Below are positions 26,673-34,466 of a stretch of DNA of 64,000 nucleotides, piece after piece. Where the stretch lies: the NCBI RefSeq assembly GCF_016756395.1, contig NZ_AP018365.1:2859501-2923500 (forward strand), given 5' to 3'. Each line of letters begins with the position of its first letter. Position 1 is the stretch's first letter. This DNA comes from Streptomyces sp. SN-593. Its GTDB lineage: Bacteria; Actinomycetota; Actinomycetes; Streptomycetales; Streptomycetaceae. The position numbers and the translations under genes are program-made. The notes beneath the pieces were generated by a model, which searched no databases, was not told where the DNA came from, and was given only the letters and a program-made list of their open reading frames with translations.

Positions 26673-27290
26673 ATGAACGACCGGATGGTGTGGATCGACT
26701 GTGAGATGACCGGCCTCTCCCTGGCGCACGACGCGCTCATCGAGGTGGCCGCGCTCGTCACCGACTCCGAGCTGAACATCCTCGGCGAGGGGGTGGACAT
26801 CGTGATCCGCCCGCCCGCCGAGGCGCTGGAGACGATGCCGGAGATCGTCCGGCAGATGCACACCGCCTCCGGGCTGCTGGAGGAGCTGCCCGGAGGGGTC
26901 GGCATGGCCGAGGCGGAGAAGGTCGTCCTGGACTACATCCGCGAACACGTCGCCGAGCCCCGCAAGGCGCCGCTGTGCGGCAACTCCGTCTCCACCGACC
27001 GCGGCTTCCTCGCCCGGGACATGCCGGCGCTGGAGCAGCACCTGCACTACCGCATCGTGGACGTCTCCTCGATCAAGGAGCTGTCCCGGCGCTGGTACCC
27101 GCGGGCCTACTTCAACAGCCCGGAGAAGAACGGCAACCACCGCGCGCTCGCCGACATCCGCGAGTCCATCGCCGAACTGCGCTACTACCGCGAGGCGGTC
27201 TTCGTACCGGCCCCCGGACCGGACACGGACACCGCCCGCGCGATCGCCGCGAAGCACGTCGTCCCGCCGTCCCCGCACCCGGCCGGATAA
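26673..27290 (+). CDS. orn: Oligoribonuclease
   Basis: A 205-residue DEDDh 3'-5' exonuclease that degrades 2-5-mer RNA and linear dinucleotides such as pGpG. Catalytic residues are visible: Asp9 and Glu11 in WIDCEMTG, the Asp of [12 protein letters not shown], and His and Asp in [11 protein letters not shown]. About 20 C-terminal residues form a short Pro-rich tail. ATG 26673 is 10 bases after the adpA stop with GGGTGAG between, so the two are probably cotranscribed. The adpA-orn pair is a conserved Streptomyces arrangement. Confidence 0.96.
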   Translation: MNDRMVWIDCEMTGLSLAHDALIEVAALVTDSELNILGEGVDIVIRPPAEALETMPEIVRQMHTASGLLEELPGGVGMAEAEKVVLDYIREHVAEPRKAPLCGNSVSTDRGFLARDMPALEQHLHYRIVDVSSIKELSRRWYPRAYFNSPEKNGNHRALADIRESIAELRYYREAVFVPAPGPDTDTARAIAAKHVVPPSPHPAG

Positions 27291-27367
27291 GCGGGGCGCG
27301 ACCACCCCCCGCCACCCTGTACACTTTTGCTCGCGGCGCCACTCCGGCAGGAAAAGCGCCGCTCGTG

Positions 27368-27440
27368 GTGGGTGTAGCTCAGATGGTAGAGCACCTGGTT
27401 GTGGTCCAGGATGTCGCGGGTTCGAGTCCCGTCACTCACC
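27368..27440 (+). tRNA. tRNA-His (GTG anticodon)
   Basis: Cloverleaf: acceptor GTGGGTG/CACTCAC with one G-U pair, D-arm GCTC/GAGC, anticodon stem CCTGG/CCAGG with loop TTGTGGT (anticodon 27401-27403 = GTG), and T-arm CGGGTTCGAGTCCCG. The preceding G at 27367 can serve as the His-specific G-1 opposite C27440. CCA is not encoded. Confidence 0.97.
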
Positions 27441-27445
27441 CTCCG

Positions 27446-27487
27446 GGAAGGGCCCCCGACCGCTGAGAAGCGATCGGGGGCCCTTCC
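27446..27487 (+). terminator. Strong hairpin after tRNA-His
   Basis: An 18-bp stem (GGAAGGGCCCCCGACCGC against its complement, one mismatch) and loop TGAGAA, starting five bases after the tRNA. No U-tract, as is common in high-G+C actinomycetes. Confidence 0.8.
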
Positions 27488-27814
27488 GCCGTTCCCGGCC
27501 CTGTTCCCGTTCCCGGCCCCGGAGATCGGCCCCGGATCGGGCCCCGCGCGGTCCTGGTCCGCCCTGGAACCCTCCCCCCGGCCCGGTCCCGTCCGGCCCC
27601 CACCGGTGCGCGTACGGGCCCACCCGTCCCGGCTCCCACCGCGACCGCGCCGGGCCCGCCCGCACGGGGGCGGGCGCCGGCACGCGCGGTGACCCCGCTG
27701 CCCGGCCGCGATTGTCCGGTTCCGACCCGGGCACTTGACACCCGCCGCCCCGCCGCGGGCGCGCTCTCCCGGACACGGAATGACGGGAATTGCGCGGGGG
27801 AAACGCCGAACCAA
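27488..27814. other. Non-coding stretch before the cellulase control region
   Basis: About 330 bp of C-rich, irregular sequence after the tRNA terminator. A perfect TTGACA at 27735-27740 has no matching -10 element at 16-19 bases. I see no gene or other structure here. Confidence 0.5.
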
Positions 27815-27828
27815 TGGGAGCGCTCCCA
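27815..27828. promoter_or_regulatory. CebR box upstream of the GH5 cellulase (site 1)
   Basis: TGGGAGCGCTCCCA, the exact 14-bp palindrome known as the CebR operator in Streptomyces cellulase and ceb promoters. It lies 293 bp upstream of the cellulase start. Confidence 0.85.
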
Positions 27829-27890
27829 CAACTCCTTCCCTCCCTCTACCCGGATACACGGCGAGCCGCTATGGTCTCGGAGCGGACCAG

Positions 27891-27904
27891 TGGGAGCGCG
27901 CCCA
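27891..27904. promoter_or_regulatory. CebR box upstream of the GH5 cellulase (site 2, one mismatch)
   Basis: TGGGAGCGCGCCCA differs from the palindrome at 27815 by a single base. It lies 76 bp from it, about seven helical turns. Confidence 0.6.
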
Positions 27905-27989
27905 CGCCCATCCCCGCTCTGCGCACCACACGGGCCGCCGGGCGGCCCGCGCCACCGGGCTCCCACCCGGCGCGGGCCGCACCGCACAC

Positions 27990-28062
27990 CCGGCACCCGG
28001 CACCCGGCACCCGGCACCCCGAACACCCGCACAAGCACCCGCACCCGCACCCGCACCCGCAC
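27990..28062 (+). repeat. Short tandem repeats in the cellulase leader
   Basis: Heptamer CCGGCAC about four times (27990-28018), then hexamer CCGCAC about five times (28036-28062), between the CebR boxes and the ribosome site. Low-complexity DNA prone to slippage. Confidence 0.7.
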
Positions 28063-28121
28063 AGAGCACCCGCACGTCGCACCACCTTCCCCCCACATCC
28101 CCCACATCCCAGGAGTCGCAC

Positions 28122-29621
28122 ATGCGACGACCCACGCGCACCGCGGCGCTCTCCGTCGCCGCCGTCACCGCCGCGGCGGCCGCCACCACGCTGCTGCCCG
28201 CCCTGGGCACCGGCACCGCCGCCGGCGCCACCCCCTCCTGCACGGTCGCCTACTCGGTCACCAACCAGTGGGACACCGGGTTCCAGGGCAACGTCGTGAT
28301 CACCAACAACGCGGCGGCCACCACCAGTTGGAAGCTCACCTTCGACTTCGCCGGCGGCCAGCACGTCACCCAGGGCTGGAACGGCACGTGGTCGCAGTCC
28401 GGAACGACCGTGAGCGCGACCTCCGCGTCGTACAACGCGGCGATCCCCACCGGCGGCAGCGTCAGCGCCGGGTTCCTCGCCGACTTCTCCGGCGCGAACC
28501 CGAGCCCGACCTCGTTCGCGCTCAACGGCACGACCTGCAACGAGGACGGCGGCACCACTCCCCCGACCAGCCCGCCGGGAGACGGCGACGGCGGCACCGG
28601 CGACCCGGCCCCACCGAAACTCCACGTCTCCGGCAACCAGTTGGTGGACTCCACCGGCAAGAAGGTCGTGCTGCACGGCGTGAACCGCTCCGGCACCGAG
28701 TTCGCCTGCGCCCAGGGATACGGCATCTTCGACGGACCGGTGGACGACGCGGCGATCGACGCGATCAAGAGCTGGAAGGGCGTCAACGCGGTGCGCGTGC
28801 CGCTCAACGAGGACTGCTGGGAGGGCCTTTCGTACGTGCCCGCCGAGTACGGCGGCGCCGCCTACATCAGCGCGATCACCGACTGGGTGAACCGCCTCGT
28901 CGCGCACGGCATCACCCCGATCGTCGAGCTGCACTGGACGCACGGGCAGTACACGGGCAACTCGGCGGGCTGCTCGGACGTCAACGCCACCTGCCAGAAG
29001 CCGATGCCGGACGCGCAGTACGCGATCCCGTTCTGGCGCGACGTCGCGGACACCTTCAAGTCCGACACCTCGGTCGTCTTCGACCTGTTCAACGAGCCCT
29101 ACCCGGACCGCGCCACGTCCACCGCCGAGCAGGCGTGGACCTGCTGGCGGGACGGCGGCACCTGCCCGGGCATCGGCTACCAGGTGGCCGGCATGCAGGA
29201 CCTGGTCGACGCGGTGCGCGGCACCGGCGCGCAGAACGTGATCATGCTCGGCGGGGTGGCGTACTCCAACGACGAGACCGGCTGGCTGGCCCACGAGCCG
29301 ACCGACCCGGCCGGGAACCTCGCCGCGTCGCTGCACGTGTACAACTTCAACACCTGCGCCAACCAGTCCTGCTGGGACAGCCAGATCGCCCCGGTCGCCG
29401 CGCGGGTGCCGCTGGTGGCCGGCGAGATCGGTGAGAACACCTGCGCGCACTCGTTCACCGACACCTTCATGAACTGGCTGGACGCGCACGGGCTGTCGTA
29501 CCTGGGCTGGACCTGGAACACCTGGGACTGCTCCTCCGGCCCGTCGCTGATCTCGTCCTACGACGGGACGCCGACCGCCTACGGGCAGGGCCTCAAGAAC
29601 CATCTGGCCGCGCTGGGTTGA
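28122..29621 (+). CDS. Secreted GH5 endoglucanase with N-terminal CBM2
   Basis: 499 residues. The signal peptide (about 1-36) has two early Arg and an Ala-rich core. A CBM2 cellulose-binding domain (about 37-142) contains SVTNQWDTGFQGNVVITN, WKLTFDF and WNGTW, whose Trp residues are the exposed cellulose contacts. A Thr/Pro/Gly linker (about 143-166) follows, then a GH5 catalytic domain (167-499). FDLFNEPYPD carries the acid/base Glu, and VAGEIGENTC carries the nucleophile Glu. It cleaves beta-1,4-glucan outside the cell. ATG 28122 has an AGGAG site. CebR boxes upstream place it in the cello-oligosaccharide regulon. Confidence 0.93.
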   Translation: MRRPTRTAALSVAAVTAAAAATTLLPALGTGTAAGATPSCTVAYSVTNQWDTGFQGNVVITNNAAATTSWKLTFDFAGGQHVTQGWNGTWSQSGTTVSATSASYNAAIPTGGSVSAGFLADFSGANPSPTSFALNGTTCNEDGGTTPPTSPPGDGDGGTGDPAPPKLHVSGNQLVDSTGKKVVLHGVNRSGTEFACAQGYGIFDGPVDDAAIDAIKSWKGVNAVRVPLNEDCWEGLSYVPAEYGGAAYISAITDWVNRLVAHGITPIVELHWTHGQYTGNSAGCSDVNATCQKPMPDAQYAIPFWRDVADTFKSDTSVVFDLFNEPYPDRATSTAEQAWTCWRDGGTCPGIGYQVAGMQDLVDAVRGTGAQNVIMLGGVAYSNDETGWLAHEPTDPAGNLAASLHVYNFNTCANQSCWDSQIAPVAARVPLVAGEIGENTCAHSFTDTFMNWLDAHGLSYLGWTWNTWDCSSGPSLISSYDGTPTAYGQGLKNHLAALG

Positions 29622-29782
29622 GCGACCCGCGCCCCGACCGGGCGGTCCCGTGCATGGATGGCGTGCACGGGGCCGCCCTTCCGTATGTCCGCCTTGTCCG
29701 GCAACCGCCGTGTGAGCAGCGGGTCGTCCGTTCGGGAGTCGAAACGGCGGGGGTGGCCGGCGGGCCAGTATGGAACAACTTA

Positions 29783-29811
29783 TTGACGCCGATGTACGGG
29801 CCTTGTAAACA
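29783..29811 (+). promoter_or_regulatory. Promoter candidate for the GH64 glucanase
   Basis: TTGACG (29783-29788), 17-base spacer, TAAACA (29806-29811). A CebR-like palindrome begins 10 bases after the -10 hexamer, the expected place for a repressor site over the transcription start. Confidence 0.6.
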
Positions 29812-29821
29812 TCACCTCGCC

Positions 29822-29835
29822 GGAGAGCGCTCTCA
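29822..29835. promoter_or_regulatory. CebR-like operator upstream of the GH64 glucanase
   Basis: GGAGAGCGCTCTCA has the AGAGCGCTCT core. Each arm resembles the variant arm TGAGAGCG found in the cebR promoter site at 34178, which suggests the same repressor. Confidence 0.55.
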
Positions 29836-29889
29836 CCCCCATGCTCCGGCCTCCATCACGGACCCCCACCCGGATGAGGAGATCCCCAG

Positions 29890-31683
29890 ATGCCAGGCAG
29901 CACTCCGCCGTTGGTGCGGCATCGGCCCGGACGGCACGACAGGTCCCGGCCGTATCTCGTCCTGACCCTCCTGCTCGCCCTGACCGCGGGCCTCGCGCTC
30001 GTCGTCACCTCGCAGTCCCCGGCCCGCGCGGCCGGCACGCTGCTGTCCCAGGGGCGGCCCGCCACCGCCTCCTCCGTCGAGAACGCCGGCACCCCCGCCT
30101 CCGCCGCCGTCGACGGCAACACCGGCACCCGCTGGTCCAGTGCCGCCGCCGACCCCCAGTGGCTCGAAGTCGACCTGGGCTCCGCCCAGTCGATCGGCCA
30201 GGTGCGGCTGGACTGGGAGACGGCGTACGCGAAGGCGTTCAAGATCCAGACGTCGGCCAACGGCACCGACTGGACCGACGTCTACTCCACCACCACCGGC
30301 ACCGGTGGCGACCAGACGCTCCCCGTAAACGGTTCCGGCCGCTACGTCCGGGTGTACGGCAGCCAGCGCGCCACGCAGTACGGCTACTCGCTGTGGGAGT
30401 TCCAGGTCTACGGCGGCGGCACCGGCACGCCCGCCACGTGCGCCACCGACGACGCGGCGCAGGGCCGGCCGGCCGCGGCGTCCTCGTCCGAGAACGCCGG
30501 CACCCCCGCCTCCGCCGCCGTCGACGGCGACACCGGCACCCGCTGGTCCAGCTCGTTCAGCGACCCGCAGTGGCTGCGGGTGGACCTCGGCAGCTCGGAG
30601 CCGATCTGCAGCGTCGGCCTCAACTGGGAGGCGGCGTACGCGACCGCGTACCAGATCCAGATCTCGGACGACGCCGCCAACTGGACCACGGTCTACTCCA
30701 CCACCACCTCCACCGGCGGCATCCAGACCGTGGACGTCACCGGCACCGGCCGCTACGTGCGGATCTCCACCACCGCGCGGGCCACCGCGTACGGCGTCTC
30801 GCTGTGGGAGTTCTCGGTGCACCTGGCCGCGGGCACCACGACGCCCCCGCCGACCGGCGGTGACGACTCGTTCTGGGGCGGCACCGGCCAGATCCCGGCG
30901 GCGAACAACGTGATGGAGGTCGCGATCCTCAACCGGACCAACGGCGCGTACCCCGACAGCCAGGTCTACTGGAGCTTCGACGGCCAGGAGCACTCCATCG
31001 CCGAGCAGCCGTACTTCGACATGCCGGCCAACTCCTCGGGCCGGATGTACTTCTACGTCGGCTCGCCGAACAGCCAGTACAACGACTTCATCGAGTTCAC
31101 CATCGGCCCGGACGTGTTCAACGGCAACACCACCCGGGTCGACGCCTGGGCACTGCCGCTGGCCATCCGGCTGCACTCGCACAGCGGCCAGGACGTCCAA
31201 CTCGGCGACGCCCAGGACCTCTTCACCACCAGCCGGGACCAGGTCTTCCAGGAGTTCCAGGACGCGGTGCCGCAGCAGTTCAAGGTGCTCGCGCAGACCC
31301 AGGCGCCGTACCGGATCATCGCGCCGGGCAGCGACCCGAGCTTCCGGGCCGGCGGCGCGAACGCGAACTACTTCACCTCCTACGCCCAGTCGGTCGGCGT
31401 CAACGCGGCGACCTCGGACATCTTCGGCTGCGCCGGCGCGCTGGCCGGCGACCCCAGCACCTGCGCCGCGCTCAACCGGCACACCGCCACCCTCCCGGCC
31501 GACCAGCAGCAGGACCCGACGAAGTTCTACTCGGGCGACCCGGCCAACTGGTACGCCAAGTTCTGGCACGACCACGCGATCAACGGGCTGGCCTACGGCT
31601 TCCCGTACGACGACGTGGCCGGGCAGGCGGCGTACACCTCGATGCAGGACCCGCAGTGGATGGAAGTCGCCGTCGGCTTCTGA
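29890..31683 (+). CDS. Secreted GH64 beta-1,3-glucanase with two CBM32 (F5/8 type C) domains
   Basis: 597 residues. A signal peptide (1-48) has a hydrophobic core and ARA-AG cleavage region. Two F5/8C/CBM32 domains follow (about 50-175 and 185-315), each containing ENAGTPASAAVDG and DPQWL-VDLGS. After a TTTPPPTGG linker comes a GH64 domain (about 330-597) with NDFIEFTIG and RVDAWALPLAIRL, whose Glu and Asp match the catalytic pair of laminaripentaose-producing glucanases. It should attack beta-1,3-glucan such as fungal wall or callose. ATG 29890 lies 54 bp after the CebR-like site; the ribosome site is a weak GAGGAGAT. It extends polymer use beyond cellulose. Confidence 0.86.
   Translation: MPGSTPPLVRHRPGRHDRSRPYLVLTLLLALTAGLALVVTSQSPARAAGTLLSQGRPATASSVENAGTPASAAVDGNTGTRWSSAAADPQWLEVDLGSAQSIGQVRLDWETAYAKAFKIQTSANGTDWTDVYSTTTGTGGDQTLPVNGSGRYVRVYGSQRATQYGYSLWEFQVYGGGTGTPATCATDDAAQGRPAAASSSENAGTPASAAVDGDTGTRWSSSFSDPQWLRVDLGSSEPICSVGLNWEAAYATAYQIQISDDAANWTTVYSTTTSTGGIQTVDVTGTGRYVRISTTARATAYGVSLWEFSVHLAAGTTTPPPTGGDDSFWGGTGQIPAANNVMEVAILNRTNGAYPDSQVYWSFDGQEHSIAEQPYFDMPANSSGRMYFYVGSPNSQYNDFIEFTIGPDVFNGNTTRVDAWALPLAIRLHSHSGQDVQLGDAQDLFTTSRDQVFQEFQDAVPQQFKVLAQTQAPYRIIAPGSDPSFRAGGANANYFTSYAQSVGVNAATSDIFGCAGALAGDPSTCAALNRHTATLPADQQQDPTKFYSGDPANWYAKFWHDHAINGLAYGFPYDDVAGQAAYTSMQDPQWMEVAVGF
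30079..30140 (+). repeat. CBM32 duplication, copy 1
   Basis: 62 bases differing at a single position from 30490-30551. It encodes the ENAGTPASAAVDGNTGTRWSS segment of the first CBM32 domain. Confidence 0.9.
30490..30551 (+). repeat. CBM32 duplication, copy 2
   Basis: Near-identical to 30079-30140 (one A to G change, Asn to Asp), 411 bases (137 codons) downstream and in frame. Confidence 0.9.
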
Positions 31684-31862
31684 CCCCCGAGAACCGTTTC
31701 CCGGAAATCCCCCCACAGGAGCCGGCGGGGGCGGGGCGGGCACACGAAGCCGCGTGTGCCCCGCCTCGCCCCCGCCGGCGCGTCCGCGTCCACCGGGCGG
31801 CGGACCCGGACGTGCCCCGGGACACCGGTCGCCGGTCCCGCGACCGGGCGACGACCCCCTGC

Positions 31863-31868
31863 TAAGGT
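31863..31868 (+). promoter_or_regulatory. -10 candidate for a leaderless VOC-protein transcript
   Basis: TAAGGT ends 6 bases before the ATG at 31875, so transcription would begin at or next to the start codon. No clear -35 is visible. The same bases could act as a weak AAGG ribosome site. Confidence 0.3.
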
Positions 31869-31874
31869 GCGCCG

Positions 31875-32309
31875 ATGTCACCGATCAGGCAGTTCCAGGT
31901 CACCTTCGACTGCGCGGACCCCGAGCGGGTCGCCCGCTTCTGGTGCGACGTGCTGGGCTACGTGGTGCCGCCCCCGCCGGAGGGGTTCGCCGACTGGGAC
32001 GCGTTCGACCGCTCCCTGCCCGTCGAGCGGCGGGGCGCGAGCTTCGCCTGCGTCGATCCCTCGGGCGTGGGACCGCGGCTGTACTTCCAGCGCGTCCCCG
32101 AGGGCAGGGTGGTGAAGAACCGCGTCCACCTCGACGTGCGGGTCGGCACCGGACTCGTCGGCGACGAGCGCCTGGCGGTGCTGCGGGCGGAGTCCGAGCG
32201 CCTGGTCGCGCTCGGCGCGGTCGTCGTCCAGGTGCTGGTCGCCGACGGGGAGAACGAGTCCTGCATCGCGATGCGGGACGTCGAGGGCAACGAGTTCTGC
32301 CTCGACTGA
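31875..32309 (+). CDS. VOC (glyoxalase/bleomycin-resistance fold) protein
   Basis: A 144-residue single-chain VOC protein with the usual beginning (FQVTFDCADPERVARFWCDVLGY) and the ending MRDVEGNEFCLD. The final Glu and the early His/Asp positions fit the fold, but metal ligands are incomplete, so it may bind rather than transform a small molecule. The family includes dioxygenases, glyoxalases and antibiotic-binding proteins; nothing here decides among them. It starts at ATG 31875. The following hydrolase gene is in the same direction, 83 bp away. Confidence 0.82.
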   Translation: MSPIRQFQVTFDCADPERVARFWCDVLGYVVPPPPEGFADWDAFDRSLPVERRGASFACVDPSGVGPRLYFQRVPEGRVVKNRVHLDVRVGTGLVGDERLAVLRAESERLVALGAVVVQVLVADGENESCIAMRDVEGNEFCLD

Positions 32310-32392
32310 CGGTCCCCCGGCCGGGGTGACCGCGGCCGGTCGCGGACCGGGACGGCCGCACGGAACGCTGGGAGCGAGGGGAAGGGGTCGGT

Positions 32393-32929
32393 ATGGCGCG
32401 CAACGCGGTGATCTTCCACGGGACTGGGGCCAACCCGCGGGTGTGCTGGTACCCGTGGCTGGGGCGGCGGTTGGCCGCGCGGGGATACGAGGTGCGGCTG
32501 CCGCACCACCCGGAGCTGAACGTGGAGCCGATCGGCACCTTCCTGCCGAAGGTGCTGGCCGGGCAGCCGTTCGACGAGGACACGGTGCTGGTGGGGCACT
32601 CCGGGGGCGCCGCGCTGCTGCTGGCGGTGCTGGAGCACATCGAGGTGCCGGTCGCGCAGGCGGTGCTGGTGGCGGGGTACGCGACGCGCCCGAACGACTC
32701 GGCGGAGCCGGTGCTCCAGGAGACCTACGACTGGGCGGCGATCAGGGCCCACGTTCGGGACTTGTACTTCGTCAACTCCCGGGTGGACCCCTACGGTTGC
32801 GACGAGCACCAGGGGCGCGCGATGTTCGAGCGGCTGGGCGGCACCCAGATCGTGCGCGACGACGGCCACTTCGGGGACCACGACCAGCCGTACGACACGT
32901 TCGAGCTGCTGGACCGGCTGATCCCCTGA
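32393..32929 (+). CDS. Small alpha/beta hydrolase of the RBBP9/YdeN type
   Basis: 178 residues, the compact size of the RBBP9/YdeN family. The oxyanion region is IFHGTGANPRVCWYPWL, the nucleophile elbow GHSGGAAL carries the Ser, the acid is in VNSRVDPYGCD, and the catalytic His lies in DDGHFGDHD. It is a serine hydrolase of unknown substrate. ATG 32393 follows a GGGGAAGGGG site. Neither neighbour suggests a pathway. Confidence 0.87.
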   Translation: MARNAVIFHGTGANPRVCWYPWLGRRLAARGYEVRLPHHPELNVEPIGTFLPKVLAGQPFDEDTVLVGHSGGAALLLAVLEHIEVPVAQAVLVAGYATRPNDSAEPVLQETYDWAAIRAHVRDLYFVNSRVDPYGCDEHQGRAMFERLGGTQIVRDDGHFGDHDQPYDTFELLDRLIP

Positions 32930-33063
32930 GGAGCCCGCCGGGTCCGGCGGGCCACCCGCGCCGGCGGACCGCCCGCCCCACACCGCGCCCCGCCGGGCCC
33001 CACCTCACACCGCGCCCCGCCGGACCGCCTCCTGCCCGGTCCGCGCGCGGCCGGGTCCCCGCC

Positions 33064-34113
33064 TCACACCGACTCGCGCCGGACCAGCTCCGTCGCGAGG
33101 ACCACGTGCCGGCGCACCGAGGTGCGCTCCGCGATCTCCTCCAGCAGCACCCTCGCCATGGTGCGGCCCATCTCCTCCGTGGGCTGCCGCACCGACGTCA
33201 GCGCCGGGTCCATGTGCCGGGCGATCGCCGAGTCCTCGAAGCCGACCAGCGCCACGTCGCCCGGCACGCTGCGGCCCTCCTCGCGCAACACCGCCCGCGC
33301 ACCGGCCGCCATCACGTCGGACGCCGCGAACACCCCGTCCACGTCGGGCCAGCGTGCCAGCAGTTCCCGCATCGCCCGGCGCCCGCCCTCCTCGGTGAAG
33401 TCCCCCGCGGCGATCAGCTCGTCGTGGCCGGACGCGCCGCCCTCCCCCGCGGAGGGCCCGCCCGCGGCCACCGCCTGGCGGTACCCCTCCAGCCGTGACC
33501 GGGCGACGTACATGTCCAGCGGCCCGGTGATCGTCGCGACCCGGCGCCGGCCCCGCTCGATGAGGTGGGCGACCGCCGCCCGCGCCCCGCCCACGTTGTC
33601 GGCGTCGACGTAGGACACCGCTTCGAGGTCCGAGCGCCGGCCGTTGAGGACCGCGGGCATGTCGAGCTGCTCCAGCAGGTCCGGCAGCGGGTCGTCCTCG
33701 TGGACGGACACCAGCAGCACCCCGTCCACCCGGTGCGCCGTGAGGTACTGCGCGAACCGCGCCCGCTCCTTGGGGGTGCGGATCAGTGTCAACAGCAACT
33801 GCATGTCGGTGTCGGCGAGTTCGGCCCCGATGCCGCGGATGATGTCCGAGAAGTAGGGCTCGGCGAACAGCCGTGTCTCAGGCTCGGGAATGACCAGTGC
33901 GATCGCGTCCGTGCGGTTGCCGGCCAGGGCCCGCGCCGCCCGGTTCGGCACGTAGCCGAGCTCGGCGATCGCCGCCTCCACCGCCGTCTTCGCCCGCTCG
34001 CTGACCCGCGGTGAGCCGTTGATCACCCGGGAGACCGTGCCGCGCCCCACCCCGGCGCGCACGGCCACCTCCTCGAGGGTGGGCCGTCCGCTGTGCCGCC
34101 CGTTCATGGCCAC
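33064..34113 (-). CDS. cebR: CebR, LacI-family repressor of cello-oligosaccharide genes
   Basis: A 349-residue LacI regulator with N-terminal helix-turn-helix LEEVAVRAGVGRGTVSRVIN (about 13-32) and hinge helix NRAARALAGNRTDAIALV. The effector domain ends GFEDSAIARHMDPALTSVRQ. GTG 34113 is 5 bases after AGGAGG; ATG 34107 (11 bases) is the alternative. It diverges from cebEFG-bglC. CebR-type palindromes lie in its own promoter (34178) and in that of cebE (34348), so it represses both until cello-oligosaccharide binds, as established for Streptomyces CebR. Confidence 0.9.
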   Translation of the reverse strand: MAMNGRHSGRPTLEEVAVRAGVGRGTVSRVINGSPRVSERAKTAVEAAIAELGYVPNRAARALAGNRTDAIALVIPEPETRLFAEPYFSDIIRGIGAELADTDMQLLLTLIRTPKERARFAQYLTAHRVDGVLLVSVHEDDPLPDLLEQLDMPAVLNGRRSDLEAVSYVDADNVGGARAAVAHLIERGRRRVATITGPLDMYVARSRLEGYRQAVAAGGPSAGEGGASGHDELIAAGDFTEEGGRRAMRELLARWPDVDGVFAASDVMAAGARAVLREEGRSVPGDVALVGFEDSAIARHMDPALTSVRQPTEEMGRTMARVLLEEIAERTSVRRHVVLATELVRRESV

Positions 34114-34177
34114 TGGAGCCTCCTGTACTCACTGCGCGCCACCTTAGCGCGAGGTCCTTCCACTGCGACGAAGCTCT

Positions 34178-34191
34178 TGAGAGCGCTCCCA
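34178..34191. promoter_or_regulatory. CebR operator in the cebR promoter
   Basis: TGAGAGCGCTCCCA matches the CebR palindrome at 13 of 14 positions, 64 bp upstream of the cebR start. It implies autoregulation. Confidence 0.7.
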
Positions 34192-34347
34192 CGTTACAAG
34201 CAACCTTGCCCACCCCACGGGGCGCCGACCCGGGGGCTTCCGTTCAAGAAGTGACCATCCGTCCGTCCCGGACACGTTCCGGCAACGAAATCGACTTCAC
34301 ATCTTGACTTTGACCCCTCGCAGGCATGAGTGTTCCGGCAAGCCTAG

Positions 34348-34361
34348 TGGGAGCGCTCCCA
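34348..34361. promoter_or_regulatory. CebR operator in the cebE promoter
   Basis: TGGGAGCGCTCCCA, a perfect match, 105 bp upstream of the cebE start. Two -35-like hexamers, TTGACT (34304) and TTGACC (34310), lie upstream. Confidence 0.88.
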
Positions 34362-34466
34362 CGCATTGCTTCCGACGATCGCCGTTTTCGTCGTCACCCG
34401 GGGACAGCTCCACCCGCATCGCACGCACCACCGCATCGCACGACCCACCCTGACAAGGAGAGTGGA

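Noticed and set aside
27735..27740. TTGACA, a perfect -35 hexamer upstream of the cellulase
   Set aside because: There is no -10-like sequence 16-19 bases downstream, and it is far from the gene and its operators.
32369..32381. TGGGAGCG before the RBBP9-type hydrolase, like half a CebR box
   Set aside because: The other half reads AGGGG rather than CTCCCA, so there is no palindrome. It is part of the ribosome site region.
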